DNA of 64,000 nt, taken from positions 1 through 64,000 of the IMG/VR virus record IMGVR_UViG_3300047552_001147. The stretch is one strand, 5' to 3'. This stretch comes from a virus. The notes below the pieces were generated by a model that was not told the DNA's origin, made no database searches, and worked only from the letters and a program-made list of their open reading frames with translations. Shown in pieces: positions 1 to 8,055 of this stretch. Numbering within the stretch: the first letter of the stretch is position 1; every line of letters starts with the position of its first letter. Both the position numbers and the translations under genes were made by a program.

Positions 1-1
1 A

Positions 2-358
2 GTGCCTAAGGACATGATCACGATGGTTCTAGGCACAGCGTGCCCTGAAGGATTTGAAGAGGTCGGAGAAGATGGGAAGTTTGTTAGAAGTGGCGAGAAT
101 CGTGGAAGCTCGACGCACTCTGTAACGACAGAGGTCGGTGTGTTCAGAAATGGTACGCTAGACTTCGAGGGCTATCAAAGCAAGAGCTTCGTCACCACCT
201 TCAAGAACTCGGCGAACTATCCGCTATATGACCCGAACAATACAAACGATCCGGTTGACGTCCCAGATGAGAAGGGCGTAGCTAATCACAAACACACCAT
301 TGGGGACGGCGATTCAGTTCCTGTCGGTGTTTTACTCAGGATGTGCCAGAGAGTATGA
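2..358 (+). CDS. C-terminal end of a tail-fibre/tail-tip protein (probably 5'-truncated)
   Basis: The reading frame is open to the window edge. A GTG lies at base 2, but the protein probably begins upstream. It contains a GTACPEGF motif followed by a Gly/Ser-rich stretch, an NHKH motif and a short ending LLRMCQRV. The same TCPxGF start, His-x-His element and Cys-near-the-end layout recur in the next two genes, so these are paralogous domains of one tail-tip assembly. His-x-His motifs coordinate metal in several trimeric phage fibres; that role is inferred here. The stop overlaps the next start (ATGA). Confidence 0.6.
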   Translation: MPKDMITMVLGTACPEGFEEVGEDGKFVRSGENRGSSTHSVTTEVGVFRNGTLDFEGYQSKSFVTTFKNSANYPLYDPNNTNDPVDVPDEKGVANHKHTIGDGDSVPVGVLLRMCQRV

Positions 359-3300
359 CGCAAGAATTTCTGAAAACGACGCACGTCCAATCTATAGCTC
401 GTAATGGAAGCTTCAGTAGAGGACTCGCCCACTGGTTCGGGTGCTTCTCTAGACACAAACAAACAACAGGAAACACTACACAAGCGCTTCTAACAACCCC
501 GAGATATTCTGTAGAAATAGCGAGAGAATCAGATGCAATTTATCCCTCTGGAATTGATGCTGGTATACATCAGTTTATTGATCATCCTCATTACTATGTC
601 TTCCCGTCAAAACGACGAGTCGGAGGAGTAATAGCTGTTCCGGTTGCAAATGACCGGATGTACATCTATCTGTCGTCAACCGCTACGGTTGATGGCCAGC
701 GTGTTGTAGCAGCCAGCCAAGCATACGCTGGTCCAGGTGATGCTGTTCCTGGCTCAACATACACAACACCCAGAGACATTCGTCAATACTTCCAGCACCC
801 GTTCCTCTATAGAGACGAATCACACAGAGTCAAGGTTGAGGTCGGAAGCGAGATCAGTTACTCGGATAACAACCTCTCAGAGAGAACAGGGCTGTATCGC
901 GCTGGTCGTGTTATCGAGAACTACCCTGGAGCGCTTTGGGCGGTATCTAACCACATTCTAGAGGTGCTCGACCCGCTGTCTCGTTTAACCGCTAAAGTCG
1001 GGTCCAGCGATGAGCAGATCTCGTCCGTAAGTATTACGCAGATCAATAACAACATAGCTACGGTAGTGTTCGCTGGAAACACGCAGCTGTTTGTTGATAG
1101 AAACGTGGCGCGAGGCGACGTGCTTCGTTGCTATGATGACGGCACGGATATGGCCGGTATCGTGAGTCAGATAACGTACGGAACATCGACGGTTACTGTC
1201 GACGTTCGACCGCTTGAGAACCGAAACGTCAGATACTTCCCGTTCTTTAACACCACGGTTAACCTGACCTTGTGGGACATCTTTGAAACGTCCACAGGCA
1301 CGGCAACGGTCATAAAGAACACCTTTGATTACGACCTAACGCTCGCGTACTCGTGCAGCGTCTTACAGGGGTATGACGCGCCAATCAGCTCAACGCTTCA
1401 GTTTCGTCGGTGGTCCGATGGTCTGATCGATGAAACATTCACTACAGACGGCCCTGGATACCCTGGAGAGGTTATACCTAGGATCGATGGATCGTGCTCC
1501 GCGCTCTCGCTCGTCGATGCGAACGGTGTTACTAACCTAAGCTGGGAGCGAAGAATTGAGCGATTTGCAAGAGAGTCAGCAGAGCCGCTAGACGGTCGGC
1601 TGATGCTATCGATCACTCCCCAAAGACATAACTACGATAACCTTGGGTGGTTCATTGTTACTGACTTCACAGTAGTTAGTAACACGCTGACACTGACGTG
1701 CTCTGGAACAGCGCCGGCTCACTTCACAGTTGGTCAGAGGATTAGAGTTGAGGCTGATAACCCTAGTCTACTACCGAGCGGTTGGACGACGTCTGCGCTT
1801 TACACGCTGCTGTTCGCTGACGACGCTTATCTCGACATTGTAACGATCACGCCGGGGTCCGGAACATTCACAATTACCGCGAGCGTGCCCGGTATCCTAG
1901 ATACTAGCTATACACCTGAGACGAATCACCGTCACTATCTATTTGGTGCAGCTGATACTGGCAAGGCACTTGTTGGCGATGTTCGATTGTTCGTTGGTAA
2001 TCGTTCGCAGAGATTTGGATTCTCAGATGTACCTGTTGCCGCAGAACCGTCGAACTCCGTTAGGGATCAACTGTTAGGCGGTATCGACATTGTGGACAAC
2101 GTGGTACCCGCTGGCTTGATCGTGCTATACACTGGTGGTGGGACATGCCCTGCCGGGTTCAAACCCGTGGACGGTTTCGCAAACAGCGCTTCGGCAGGAC
2201 TATCCTACTACCAAATACCAATCCCTGATGCTGTAACGTACGACGCGACCACAGACAGAACACAGCTCGACTGGTCCACAACTAACTTCCCCATCTACGA
2301 TTCAGATGGAAACGTCATCAAGCTTGACGAGCTTCAACAGGTGTTGCGAGTAACGTTGCCGACAACGAGCGGTGATGTGGTTACTGGCGTGGAGCCTCCG
2401 GCACAGGCAGCGCAGCCAGGAGTGTTCATCAAGGTTCCTAGCATAGCATCTGGAAGTACATCTGGCCTGGGTGCGATTGATAATCTCGGCGGAGATTACA
2501 GCACACAAGACTTTGAAGCAGTTTACGATGACCGCAGTAAGTCCTTTCTGATTACCGACTTAAAATACGACGCGGACGGTGTGGCTCCTAGCTACAACAA
2601 CGCTCAATCATCGCTGCCCTGGTCAGCTGTAGCCGGCACCACATATCCTCAAGCATCTGGTAAGGGCACGTTATCGTATCCCTACGTGATCGACATCTCG
2701 CTTGCCGAGCTACCAACATCGTCGCTAGACCAGACGTACCCGCCAATGGGTCCTGTCGGTGCTGAGCAGGATCAGATCTTCGAGTACAACAACTCATCGG
2801 GTGTTGTAGATGCCCTGATTCTTGAGGGAAACCCAGGCAATCCCGCTGGATCTAAAATTGGGTACTCAACAAGTACCCAGCTTAAGGATGACTTTGAAAG
2901 CCAGCTCCAAGTTGGCGACGTGTACTACTTTAGCTGGGCTGAGCGATATACCGGCTCAAGAACCGGAGCATTCATCGGTCGTGTCGTGTATGTGAAGAAG
3001 AGCGAGAACTACTTCAATGTCGTCAGATATGACGGCTATCCGCTTAACTACGAGGGCGTTCCGACTGCTGGCACCTGGGACATACCCGTGGATATCCGTC
3101 CTGCGAAGCTGTTTGGGGTAGGTAAGCATGCACTCGTGAACAGCACAGTTGTGCCGCAAGGCGTCTCTATCAATAGAACTAGCTTAGTAGACACGAACGG
3201 TATTGAGAAAGACTACTGGGTTGTTACACCTAACTCGGTTGCCATCTCTCTGATTGTTAAGGGCAACCTGACAATACCTGCCAACACACAATACTTGCGG

Positions 3301-3570
3301 CTAGAGTCGTCAGGATTCCTCAAGAGTGGGGAACCTCAAGCTGATCTAGACTATGGTAGCAATGGTCATACGCACTTGATGGAGGCAACAGACTCGTCAA
3401 TCACCGTGACGAACCTCGTTCCTCGTGTTAATGAGTCGACTGCGTCCGGTAACACATACGCGCAGCTACCTTGGTACTCTGTTCCGAGCGGCCACCATCA
3501 CGGTTATCTGCCAGTTTATCGTTGGCCGCTACCAAAATTCCACCTGTTCACGCTCTGTGAGAAGCTGTAA
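355..3570 (+). CDS. Large tail-fibre/tail-tip protein (1071 aa) with CPxGF domain
   Basis: Start chosen at ATG 355, which overlaps the preceding TGA; an in-frame GTG at 343 is possible. The protein is beta-rich with low Lys content, as in virion fibres. A GGTCPAGF motif lies near residue 597 and is followed by a TTNFPIYDSDG element, matching the ANYPLYDPN element of the preceding gene. His-rich motifs NHRH, GHTH and GHHH occur in the C-terminal half, and the end reads FTLCEKL, like its neighbours. No enzymatic motif was seen. Its role as a receptor-facing fibre or tail-tip protein is inferred from composition, paralogy and neighbouring fibre genes. Confidence 0.65.
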   Translation: MTQEFLKTTHVQSIARNGSFSRGLAHWFGCFSRHKQTTGNTTQALLTTPRYSVEIARESDAIYPSGIDAGIHQFIDHPHYYVFPSKRRVGGVIAVPVANDRMYIYLSSTATVDGQRVVAASQAYAGPGDAVPGSTYTTPRDIRQYFQHPFLYRDESHRVKVEVGSEISYSDNNLSERTGLYRAGRVIENYPGALWAVSNHILEVLDPLSRLTAKVGSSDEQISSVSITQINNNIATVVFAGNTQLFVDRNVARGDVLRCYDDGTDMAGIVSQITYGTSTVTVDVRPLENRNVRYFPFFNTTVNLTLWDIFETSTGTATVIKNTFDYDLTLAYSCSVLQGYDAPISSTLQFRRWSDGLIDETFTTDGPGYPGEVIPRIDGSCSALSLVDANGVTNLSWERRIERFARESAEPLDGRLMLSITPQRHNYDNLGWFIVTDFTVVSNTLTLTCSGTAPAHFTVGQRIRVEADNPSLLPSGWTTSALYTLLFADDAYLDIVTITPGSGTFTITASVPGILDTSYTPETNHRHYLFGAADTGKALVGDVRLFVGNRSQRFGFSDVPVAAEPSNSVRDQLLGGIDIVDNVVPAGLIVLYTGGGTCPAGFKPVDGFANSASAGLSYYQIPIPDAVTYDATTDRTQLDWSTTNFPIYDSDGNVIKLDELQQVLRVTLPTTSGDVVTGVEPPAQAAQPGVFIKVPSIASGSTSGLGAIDNLGGDYSTQDFEAVYDDRSKSFLITDLKYDADGVAPSYNNAQSSLPWSAVAGTTYPQASGKGTLSYPYVIDISLAELPTSSLDQTYPPMGPVGAEQDQIFEYNNSSGVVDALILEGNPGNPAGSKIGYSTSTQLKDDFESQLQVGDVYYFSWAERYTGSRTGAFIGRVVYVKKSENYFNVVRYDGYPLNYEGVPTAGTWDIPVDIRPAKLFGVGKHALVNSTVVPQGVSINRTSLVDTNGIEKDYWVVTPNSVAISLIVKGNLTIPANTQYLRLESSGFLKSGEPQADLDYGSNGHTHLMEATDSSITVTNLVPRVNESTASGNTYAQLPWYSVPSGHHHGYLPVYRWPLPKFHLFTLCEKL

Positions 3571-4724
3571 TGGTTGTTTTCAATACATACACACCGTACG
3601 ACGGTGTTGCAGATGACAGCAGCGCGATCAACTGGATCAACAACGGTCTGTTCATGTTTTACGATCAGAGCCTCGCTGTTGTCGAGGACACCGGTCTAAC
3701 TCGCTGTGGAGCGGACAAAAACGCGATCACTCCGACTAAAGTGACGCGAGAATTTGATGTTCTTGACCCAACTTTCTACAAAAAGACCACGTTTTCGTTC
3801 AAAATCGCTGAAAATGGTCATCAAGAACTGATCTCTGGATGGAAATTCAGTGGAAATGGCGTCGTAACAGTCAATCCAGTCGAGAATGGAACGATTGTTC
3901 CGAGCTTTGATGGCGGAAACTTGCTCGTCATCAACGGGACACAATCTGGAACGATAACAATGGATCAAGAGATCGAGTACTTCTATCCACTGCTAGGCAG
4001 TGAGATAACACTCGCTCTTGGTGGAAGAAAAGTCGCCGGTCTGGTTAAAGTCGAGCTACAATTACTGGTAGACGACGCTGTTGTGCACCAAATATCGACT
4101 CAATCACAGTTCTTCGGCTCGTACCGCCGGTTTTCTAGCTACGGGAAGTGCCCGAAGACCGGAAAAACAGCGAAAATACGCATAAAACTGACCGGATCAG
4201 GCTTTTGGAGCGTCGGATTGTCTGGTATCACGCTCTTGATGGGCGCGATGACGTCATACACCGCCGTTCCTAGCCTAACTGACCTGCTAATCCCTAAAGG
4301 GACGACGTTCTTGACGCTAGGTGATGCGTGTCCAAGTGGTTATCAAGAGATTGCCACCGACCACATGGCCTTGGTGACGAGCGGACCGGCAAACTTCCTA
4401 CAACAAACAACAGACGCACTTGGAGTTACTAGATTTGAGCTTGAGACAGAAGGCGGCCACGATGTTCACGACCACAACCCGGATGGCCAGATTGATGCTC
4501 TCGATGAGCCCTCTGGAGACCGTCATGTTGGTCCTGTATCTGTCCCTGACGATGGCTATGCTCTCATTCATGGCGTTCCGTACCATTTGACAGGCACTGT
4601 AACGTCGTGGTTTCCTCACGATAGACCAACTGTGACGCTTTCAGTGGATCACTCGCACAGTTTGACGTCAGAAATGGCCGCTGTACCACCAAATTTCCGC
4701 GTCAAGTATTGTAAGAAGCTGTAA
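3570..4724 (+). CDS. Tail-tip/fibre protein with C-terminal CPxGF domain (384 aa)
   Basis: The ATG overlaps the previous stop by one base (TAATG). The first ~230 residues look like a beta-sandwich carbohydrate-binding-like region (alternating hydrophobic strands, FWSVGLSGITLLMG). The last ~140 residues are the shared domain: FLTLGDACPSGYQEI, a DVHDHNPDG stretch, DHSHSL and the ending KYCKKL. It is the third member of the paralogous tail-tip set at the left edge of the window. The carbohydrate-binding role is a guess from shape only. Confidence 0.6.
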   Translation: MVVFNTYTPYDGVADDSSAINWINNGLFMFYDQSLAVVEDTGLTRCGADKNAITPTKVTREFDVLDPTFYKKTTFSFKIAENGHQELISGWKFSGNGVVTVNPVENGTIVPSFDGGNLLVINGTQSGTITMDQEIEYFYPLLGSEITLALGGRKVAGLVKVELQLLVDDAVVHQISTQSQFFGSYRRFSSYGKCPKTGKTAKIRIKLTGSGFWSVGLSGITLLMGAMTSYTAVPSLTDLLIPKGTTFLTLGDACPSGYQEIATDHMALVTSGPANFLQQTTDALGVTRFELETEGGHDVHDHNPDGQIDALDEPSGDRHVGPVSVPDDGYALIHGVPYHLTGTVTSWFPHDRPTVTLSVDHSHSLTSEMAAVPPNFRVKYCKKL

Positions 4725-4751
4725 AACGCACCATTTTTGGCCGAAAAACGG

Positions 4752-4758
4752 CATAAGA
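4752..4758 (+). promoter_or_regulatory. CATAAGA promoter box (plus strand)
   Basis: GGCATAAGATAGG sits just after the tail-tip gene and before a run of small accessory genes. It is the only clear plus-strand copy of the box found upstream of minus-strand accessory genes elsewhere. An A-rich tract (GAAAAA) lies just upstream. Confidence 0.55.
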
Positions 4759-4791
4759 TAGGTGCAGATGACGGTCTGCGCCTTTTTTCAC

Positions 4792-5328
4792 ATGAAACAA
4801 CAGCGAAACTACACTAAAGAACAGCTTGTCGACCTCATTCTTTTACAGCAGATATTGGAGGAGTATTCGGATGTGAAAACCGGATGGGTAACCAGTGACC
4901 ACTACAGGCACGGCGACAACCCGGTTCTTTACATCAACGTCAATGATCTGTGGTGGTGGGGTTCCGCCGACGCAGAGGATGTTGAACCAGAAGACGCGAA
5001 GATACTGACTCAGCGCTTGAAAGAGCTACGCCATCTTCACTACGAAGCGACGCCAACTGATGTTGTTGGACTCGCTTGTGGTGAGATTGAGCCGCTCATC
5101 CTCGCGCGTACAGAAGTGCAATACCTCTGTACGCAGATGTACTATACCTGCCTAGCGTTCATATCTGTCCGCAGAGGGATGGACCCAGAGAACCTCTTTA
5201 AGTGCTTCAAGCGCGGGGATGATAATAAGTGGAGAAACATCAAAGAGTTCCCTGAATATCTGGAACTGTTCAACAGAGAGAAGACGTGGTGGCTAGAACA
5301 TGGTAATCTTTCGGTTCGACCTTCTTAG
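4792..5328 (+). CDS. Hypothetical protein, first gene of accessory operon
   Basis: 178 residues from ATG 4792 (MKQQRNYT). GTG 4762 and ATG 4768 are in frame, but they would lie almost at the expected transcript start, so the internal ATG is preferred. The protein is soluble and acidic, with many Trp and Tyr (DLWWWG, EKTWWLEH). No family was recognised. It opens a set of seven tightly packed genes to 7150, and its coding end overlaps the next gene. Confidence 0.6.
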   Translation: MKQQRNYTKEQLVDLILLQQILEEYSDVKTGWVTSDHYRHGDNPVLYINVNDLWWWGSADAEDVEPEDAKILTQRLKELRHLHYEATPTDVVGLACGEIEPLILARTEVQYLCTQMYYTCLAFISVRRGMDPENLFKCFKRGDDNKWRNIKEFPEYLELFNREKTWWLEHGNLSVRPS

Positions 5329-5686
5329 CTTGATGGCGCACCACGGTGAAGTAATCCCAGCTGCTGATGGTTGGGAAAGCAGACCACCACACCAGATCAA
5401 CGTCTCTTCAGTAAAGTGCGGACATTGTCGTGGTTGGTGCCTCCCCGGAGGAGCCGAGCGCGGTCACATGCTCGACAGCATCTTTATTAGGGGGCGCACG
5501 CACTACTACTGGTTAAGGGATCGTCAATGGCGGTGCCGCAATCTGCGCGGATGTACCTCACGCTACACCTCCTTTGATTTTCATCGTAGCAGCGGTAGAC
5601 GCCGGCTGCACGGTAGTGGGGATTACGACACTGAGATTGATGGACCGGCTGGCATTTATGAAGCGATTGACTACTACGGAGACTAA
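5300..5686 (+). CDS. Small protein with a CGHC motif
   Basis: 128 residues from ATG 5300, overlapping the preceding gene by 29 bases; ATG 5333 (MAHHGEV) is an alternative start. It contains CGHCRGWC and later WRCRNLRGC, a likely four-Cys metal site. The middle is very Arg-rich. The function is unknown. It lies within the CATAAGA-driven operon. Confidence 0.5.
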   Translation: MVIFRFDLLSLMAHHGEVIPAADGWESRPPHQINVSSVKCGHCRGWCLPGGAERGHMLDSIFIRGRTHYYWLRDRQWRCRNLRGCTSRYTSFDFHRSSGRRRLHGSGDYDTEIDGPAGIYEAIDYYGD

Positions 5687-5688
5687 CA

Positions 5689-5901
5689 ATGGTTGATTGT
5701 CACATCTGCAAAGAGGAACACAATCCTGTGAGCGAAACTAAGAGAACCTGTGTCGGCTGCGCCAATCCCGCAAAAGATCCGACGTCCCGCTGGTATGGCT
5801 GGACCAAAGAAGAATTGGTTGCGAAGATTGAGAAGCTTGAGCAAGAGAACAAGCAGCTGACCATTGAACTGATGGTGTCGAGGGCACCCTACCTTGAGTA
5901 A
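5689..5901 (+). CDS. Small zinc-knuckle protein with C-terminal coiled coil
   Basis: 70 residues. GGAG lies just before the ATG. Two Cys pairs (CHIC at the start, CVGC near residue 22) suggest one zinc site. Residues ~38-60 (KEELVAKIEKLEQENKQL) have a leucine heptad pattern, indicating a dimerising coiled coil. Its partner is unknown. Confidence 0.6.
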   Translation: MVDCHICKEEHNPVSETKRTCVGCANPAKDPTSRWYGWTKEELVAKIEKLEQENKQLTIELMVSRAPYLE

Positions 5902-6250
5902 CAAGGGCTACTATTACTGCAGAGTCTGTAATGAGGCGCACAGCAGAGAATACACTTGCAGTGTGCAACCAATATGTGGCCTATGCGGTGAGTTTGTCAA
6001 CGGCTTTCACGCATGCTGGACGGTGAAGCCGTCACAGAGCGTGCCAGATCCCGTCCACATCATTCCTCCGTACACCATGCCGTATCCATCTGATGGTGAT
6101 CCGCGTCCCCACACATGCCCGGTATGCCGAGGTTCGGGTATGGTATCAAGACCGCCGCATGTTGCAGGAGACATTGATACATGGTCAGACAATTCTATCG
6201 GTCCATATGCGTGTCGAGCCTGTAGCGGAAAGGGTGTTCTGTGGCGGTAA
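5894..6250 (+). CDS. DnaJ-type zinc-finger protein
   Basis: 118 residues from a TTG start that overlaps the previous stop by 8 bases. It has four Cys pairs: CRVC, CGLC, CPVCRGSGMV and CRACSGKGVL. The last two match the CxxCxGxG repeats of the DnaJ cysteine-rich domain, which bind zinc and unfolded chains. There is no J domain, so it is a stand-alone zinc module. The substrate is unknown. Confidence 0.6.
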   Translation: MSNKGYYYCRVCNEAHSREYTCSVQPICGLCGEFVNGFHACWTVKPSQSVPDPVHIIPPYTMPYPSDGDPRPHTCPVCRGSGMVSRPPHVAGDIDTWSDNSIGPYACRACSGKGVLWR

Positions 6251-6666
6251 ACAAAGATCTGATGAGACTCATTGCTAGTGGTCGACCGGTTCCTCCGGAA
6301 AAATATGAGAAGGCGACCTTCGATTTTGATGATTCGGATCTATTTGGTATCATCGAAGAGCTGGTAAAGCTGGAAGAACAGATCAAGAGTCTCGGATTGG
6401 TTGTTCCAAGACGACTCGACACCGACTCATACGACTTCTCTTTCTGGAAAACGACAGACAGCGACTACGGTGATAGAGCGTTTGTCTCAATAACGCTGCA
6501 CCTTGAGAAGACACCAGAAAGATTGGCACAAGACAAGAAGAAGTATGAAGAAGATCTGATCAAGTGGCAGCGATCAATGGAAAACACTAAGGAAGAGCGT
6601 GCTGAGCTCTTCCAAGAAGAGGTTGCTGCGTTGGCCAAGAAATACGGCCTTGAGGAATCAAAGTGA
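6241..6666 (+). CDS. Hypothetical acidic/charged helical protein
   Basis: 141 residues from a GTG start overlapping the previous gene by 10 bases. The C-terminal ~50 residues are highly charged and helical (DKKKYEEDLIKWQRS), suggesting a coiled coil. An N-terminal element LIASGRPVPPEKY precedes an acidic patch. No recognised family. Confidence 0.6.
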   Translation: MAVNKDLMRLIASGRPVPPEKYEKATFDFDDSDLFGIIEELVKLEEQIKSLGLVVPRRLDTDSYDFSFWKTTDSDYGDRAFVSITLHLEKTPERLAQDKKKYEEDLIKWQRSMENTKEERAELFQEEVAALAKKYGLEESK

Positions 6667-6893
6667 GTAAGTTCACGGACTCGGAGAAGGTCAAGATCTA
6701 CGAGGATCTCTTCCACCGAATCAATATGGCCGAAATCGCCTGTCGTACCGACATAATTCGTGCATACATCAGCCGAATCATAAATTGGTCATATGCTCAT
6801 CGTCGTGGCAACGGTGCGCCAACCGAGGAAGAGCAGCAGGCAATGATTGACCGAGAAACTGAAAAACTACTAGATCGGGTTGAGATAAAATGA
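6663..6893 (+). CDS. Hypothetical small helical protein
   Basis: 76 residues, GTG start overlapping the preceding stop (GTGA). It is predicted to be all helix. The middle (MAEIACRTDIIRAYISRIINW) could be a helix-turn-helix-like segment, but the pattern is too weak to call DNA binding. Confidence 0.55.
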   Translation: MSKFTDSEKVKIYEDLFHRINMAEIACRTDIIRAYISRIINWSYAHRRGNGAPTEEEQQAMIDRETEKLLDRVEIK

Positions 6894-7150
6894 ACCCTCC
6901 CATTCTGTACTACAGTCCATTCTGCCCGATCTGTCCGGGTGTTGTGGAGCGGTGCGTTGATTACTTTAATCAAAAACGTATCCTTTTGGTAGTCAGAATG
7001 CCCTCATTAGCTGAGAAAGCCAAACTGTCCGGTCTCCCGGCTCTCTTCGTCCCGAAGGAGCTTGGAGATCTGGACAGCGCCTATCTTTTAGTTGGAGAGG
7101 ACATTCCTGATTGGCTAGAATCGGTAAAAGATCGGATAGCAGCTAAATGA
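6890..7150 (+). CDS. Glutaredoxin/thioredoxin-like protein
   Basis: 86 residues, ATG overlapping the previous stop. The opening beta strand ILYYSPFCPICPG carries a CPIC redox motif at residues ~12-15, and SGLPALFVPKEL supplies the cis-Pro loop of the thioredoxin fold. The size fits a glutaredoxin-type protein. Phages often carry such proteins to supply electrons to ribonucleotide reductase or to control redox state; no reductase gene is in this window, so the partner is unknown. Confidence 0.7.
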   Translation: MNPPILYYSPFCPICPGVVERCVDYFNQKRILLVVRMPSLAEKAKLSGLPALFVPKELGDLDSAYLLVGEDIPDWLESVKDRIAAK

Positions 7151-8055
7151 GATCACCCGGAATCGTCAATATTCGCTTCAACTACGCGTCCCCGCCCTAC
7201 CTAGGTGTCGCGGTTGATCGTCTTACGGCGACAGTCAGAGATTCTGACGGACGGGTGTACTCAACATTTGTTGCTAGCCCTGCCTCTGCTCTACAAGAGG
7301 TAGTAGGCAGTGGGGACTACCCGGCGTACTACCAGATTAGCGACTTCAGCGCTACAGATACCACTAGATTCCGTGGCTCAAGCCTGTCAGTCGATTGGCA
7401 AGTAACGCAAGGAACAGCTAGCCCTTCTTTTACAACGACCCACTACTTTGTGCCGGTAGCTCCAAGGCGTATCAGGACTAGAGTGCTGAATTGGTCAGTA
7501 TCCACAGCTGAGCGGTTAGCTGGATACTACATCGAATCAAAAACCGAGTCTGACGCTCAGTTCAGTTTCCTCGGATCAACCGAGCTGACAACGTTTATTG
7601 ACGACACACAGTACCCCGCGCCGTATTGGACACACGGGGTACAGTACCAGGTGTACGACCTTGTTTGGGGACTAAGCCCCGGCTCGCCCGGCCCAACACT
7701 CGGAGACATGCGCTCACCGAGCTATGTAACATGGTTCACACCGTGCTGCCTAGTCAAAGGCCAGATTAGTCAGATCGATGGTACGATCGAAGAAGTCGAC
7801 TACATCCGGTTCTATGTTGACCACAGAGCTCAGCTGCCAATGTACGTTAGCGACACAGCTTATCTAGTGGATAGAGAGCTACGCGTTGATATCGACTCCA
7901 GCGGCGCTTTCGGAGTATGCTTACCTAGGGGACTAGTGGTAACAGCTGAGATCCCTCAAATCGGCTTGGTTCGTCGATTTGTTGTACCAGACACCAACGT
8001 TGTCAATCTGAGTGAAATTGACGGGACTACTTTTGAGACATACAGAGCACCCTAA
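7147..8055 (+). CDS. Virion protein, probably tail/fibre associated (302 aa)
   Basis: The start overlaps the preceding stop (ATGA) and the stop overlaps the next ATG, so it is translationally coupled to the giant fibre gene. It is beta-rich. The middle (SVSTAERLAGYYIESKTESD) resembles a fibronectin-III-like strand order, and the C-terminal ~100 residues form another beta domain. No catalytic motif seen. The structural role is inferred from composition and position. Confidence 0.5.
   Translation: MRSPGIVNIRFNYASPPYLGVAVDRLTATVRDSDGRVYSTFVASPASALQEVVGSGDYPAYYQISDFSATDTTRFRGSSLSVDWQVTQGTASPSFTTTHYFVPVAPRRIRTRVLNWSVSTAERLAGYYIESKTESDAQFSFLGSTELTTFIDDTQYPAPYWTHGVQYQVYDLVWGLSPGSPGPTLGDMRSPSYVTWFTPCCLVKGQISQIDGTIEEVDYIRFYVDHRAQLPMYVSDTAYLVDRELRVDIDSSGAFGVCLPRGLVVTAEIPQIGLVRRFVVPDTNVVNLSEIDGTTFETYRAP

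Noticed and set aside
4725-4751. TTTTTGGCCGAAAAA dyad after the 4724 stop as a terminator
   Set aside because: The stem is A/T-rich with no T-run after it; it may instead be part of the CATAAGA promoter's A-rich upstream tract.
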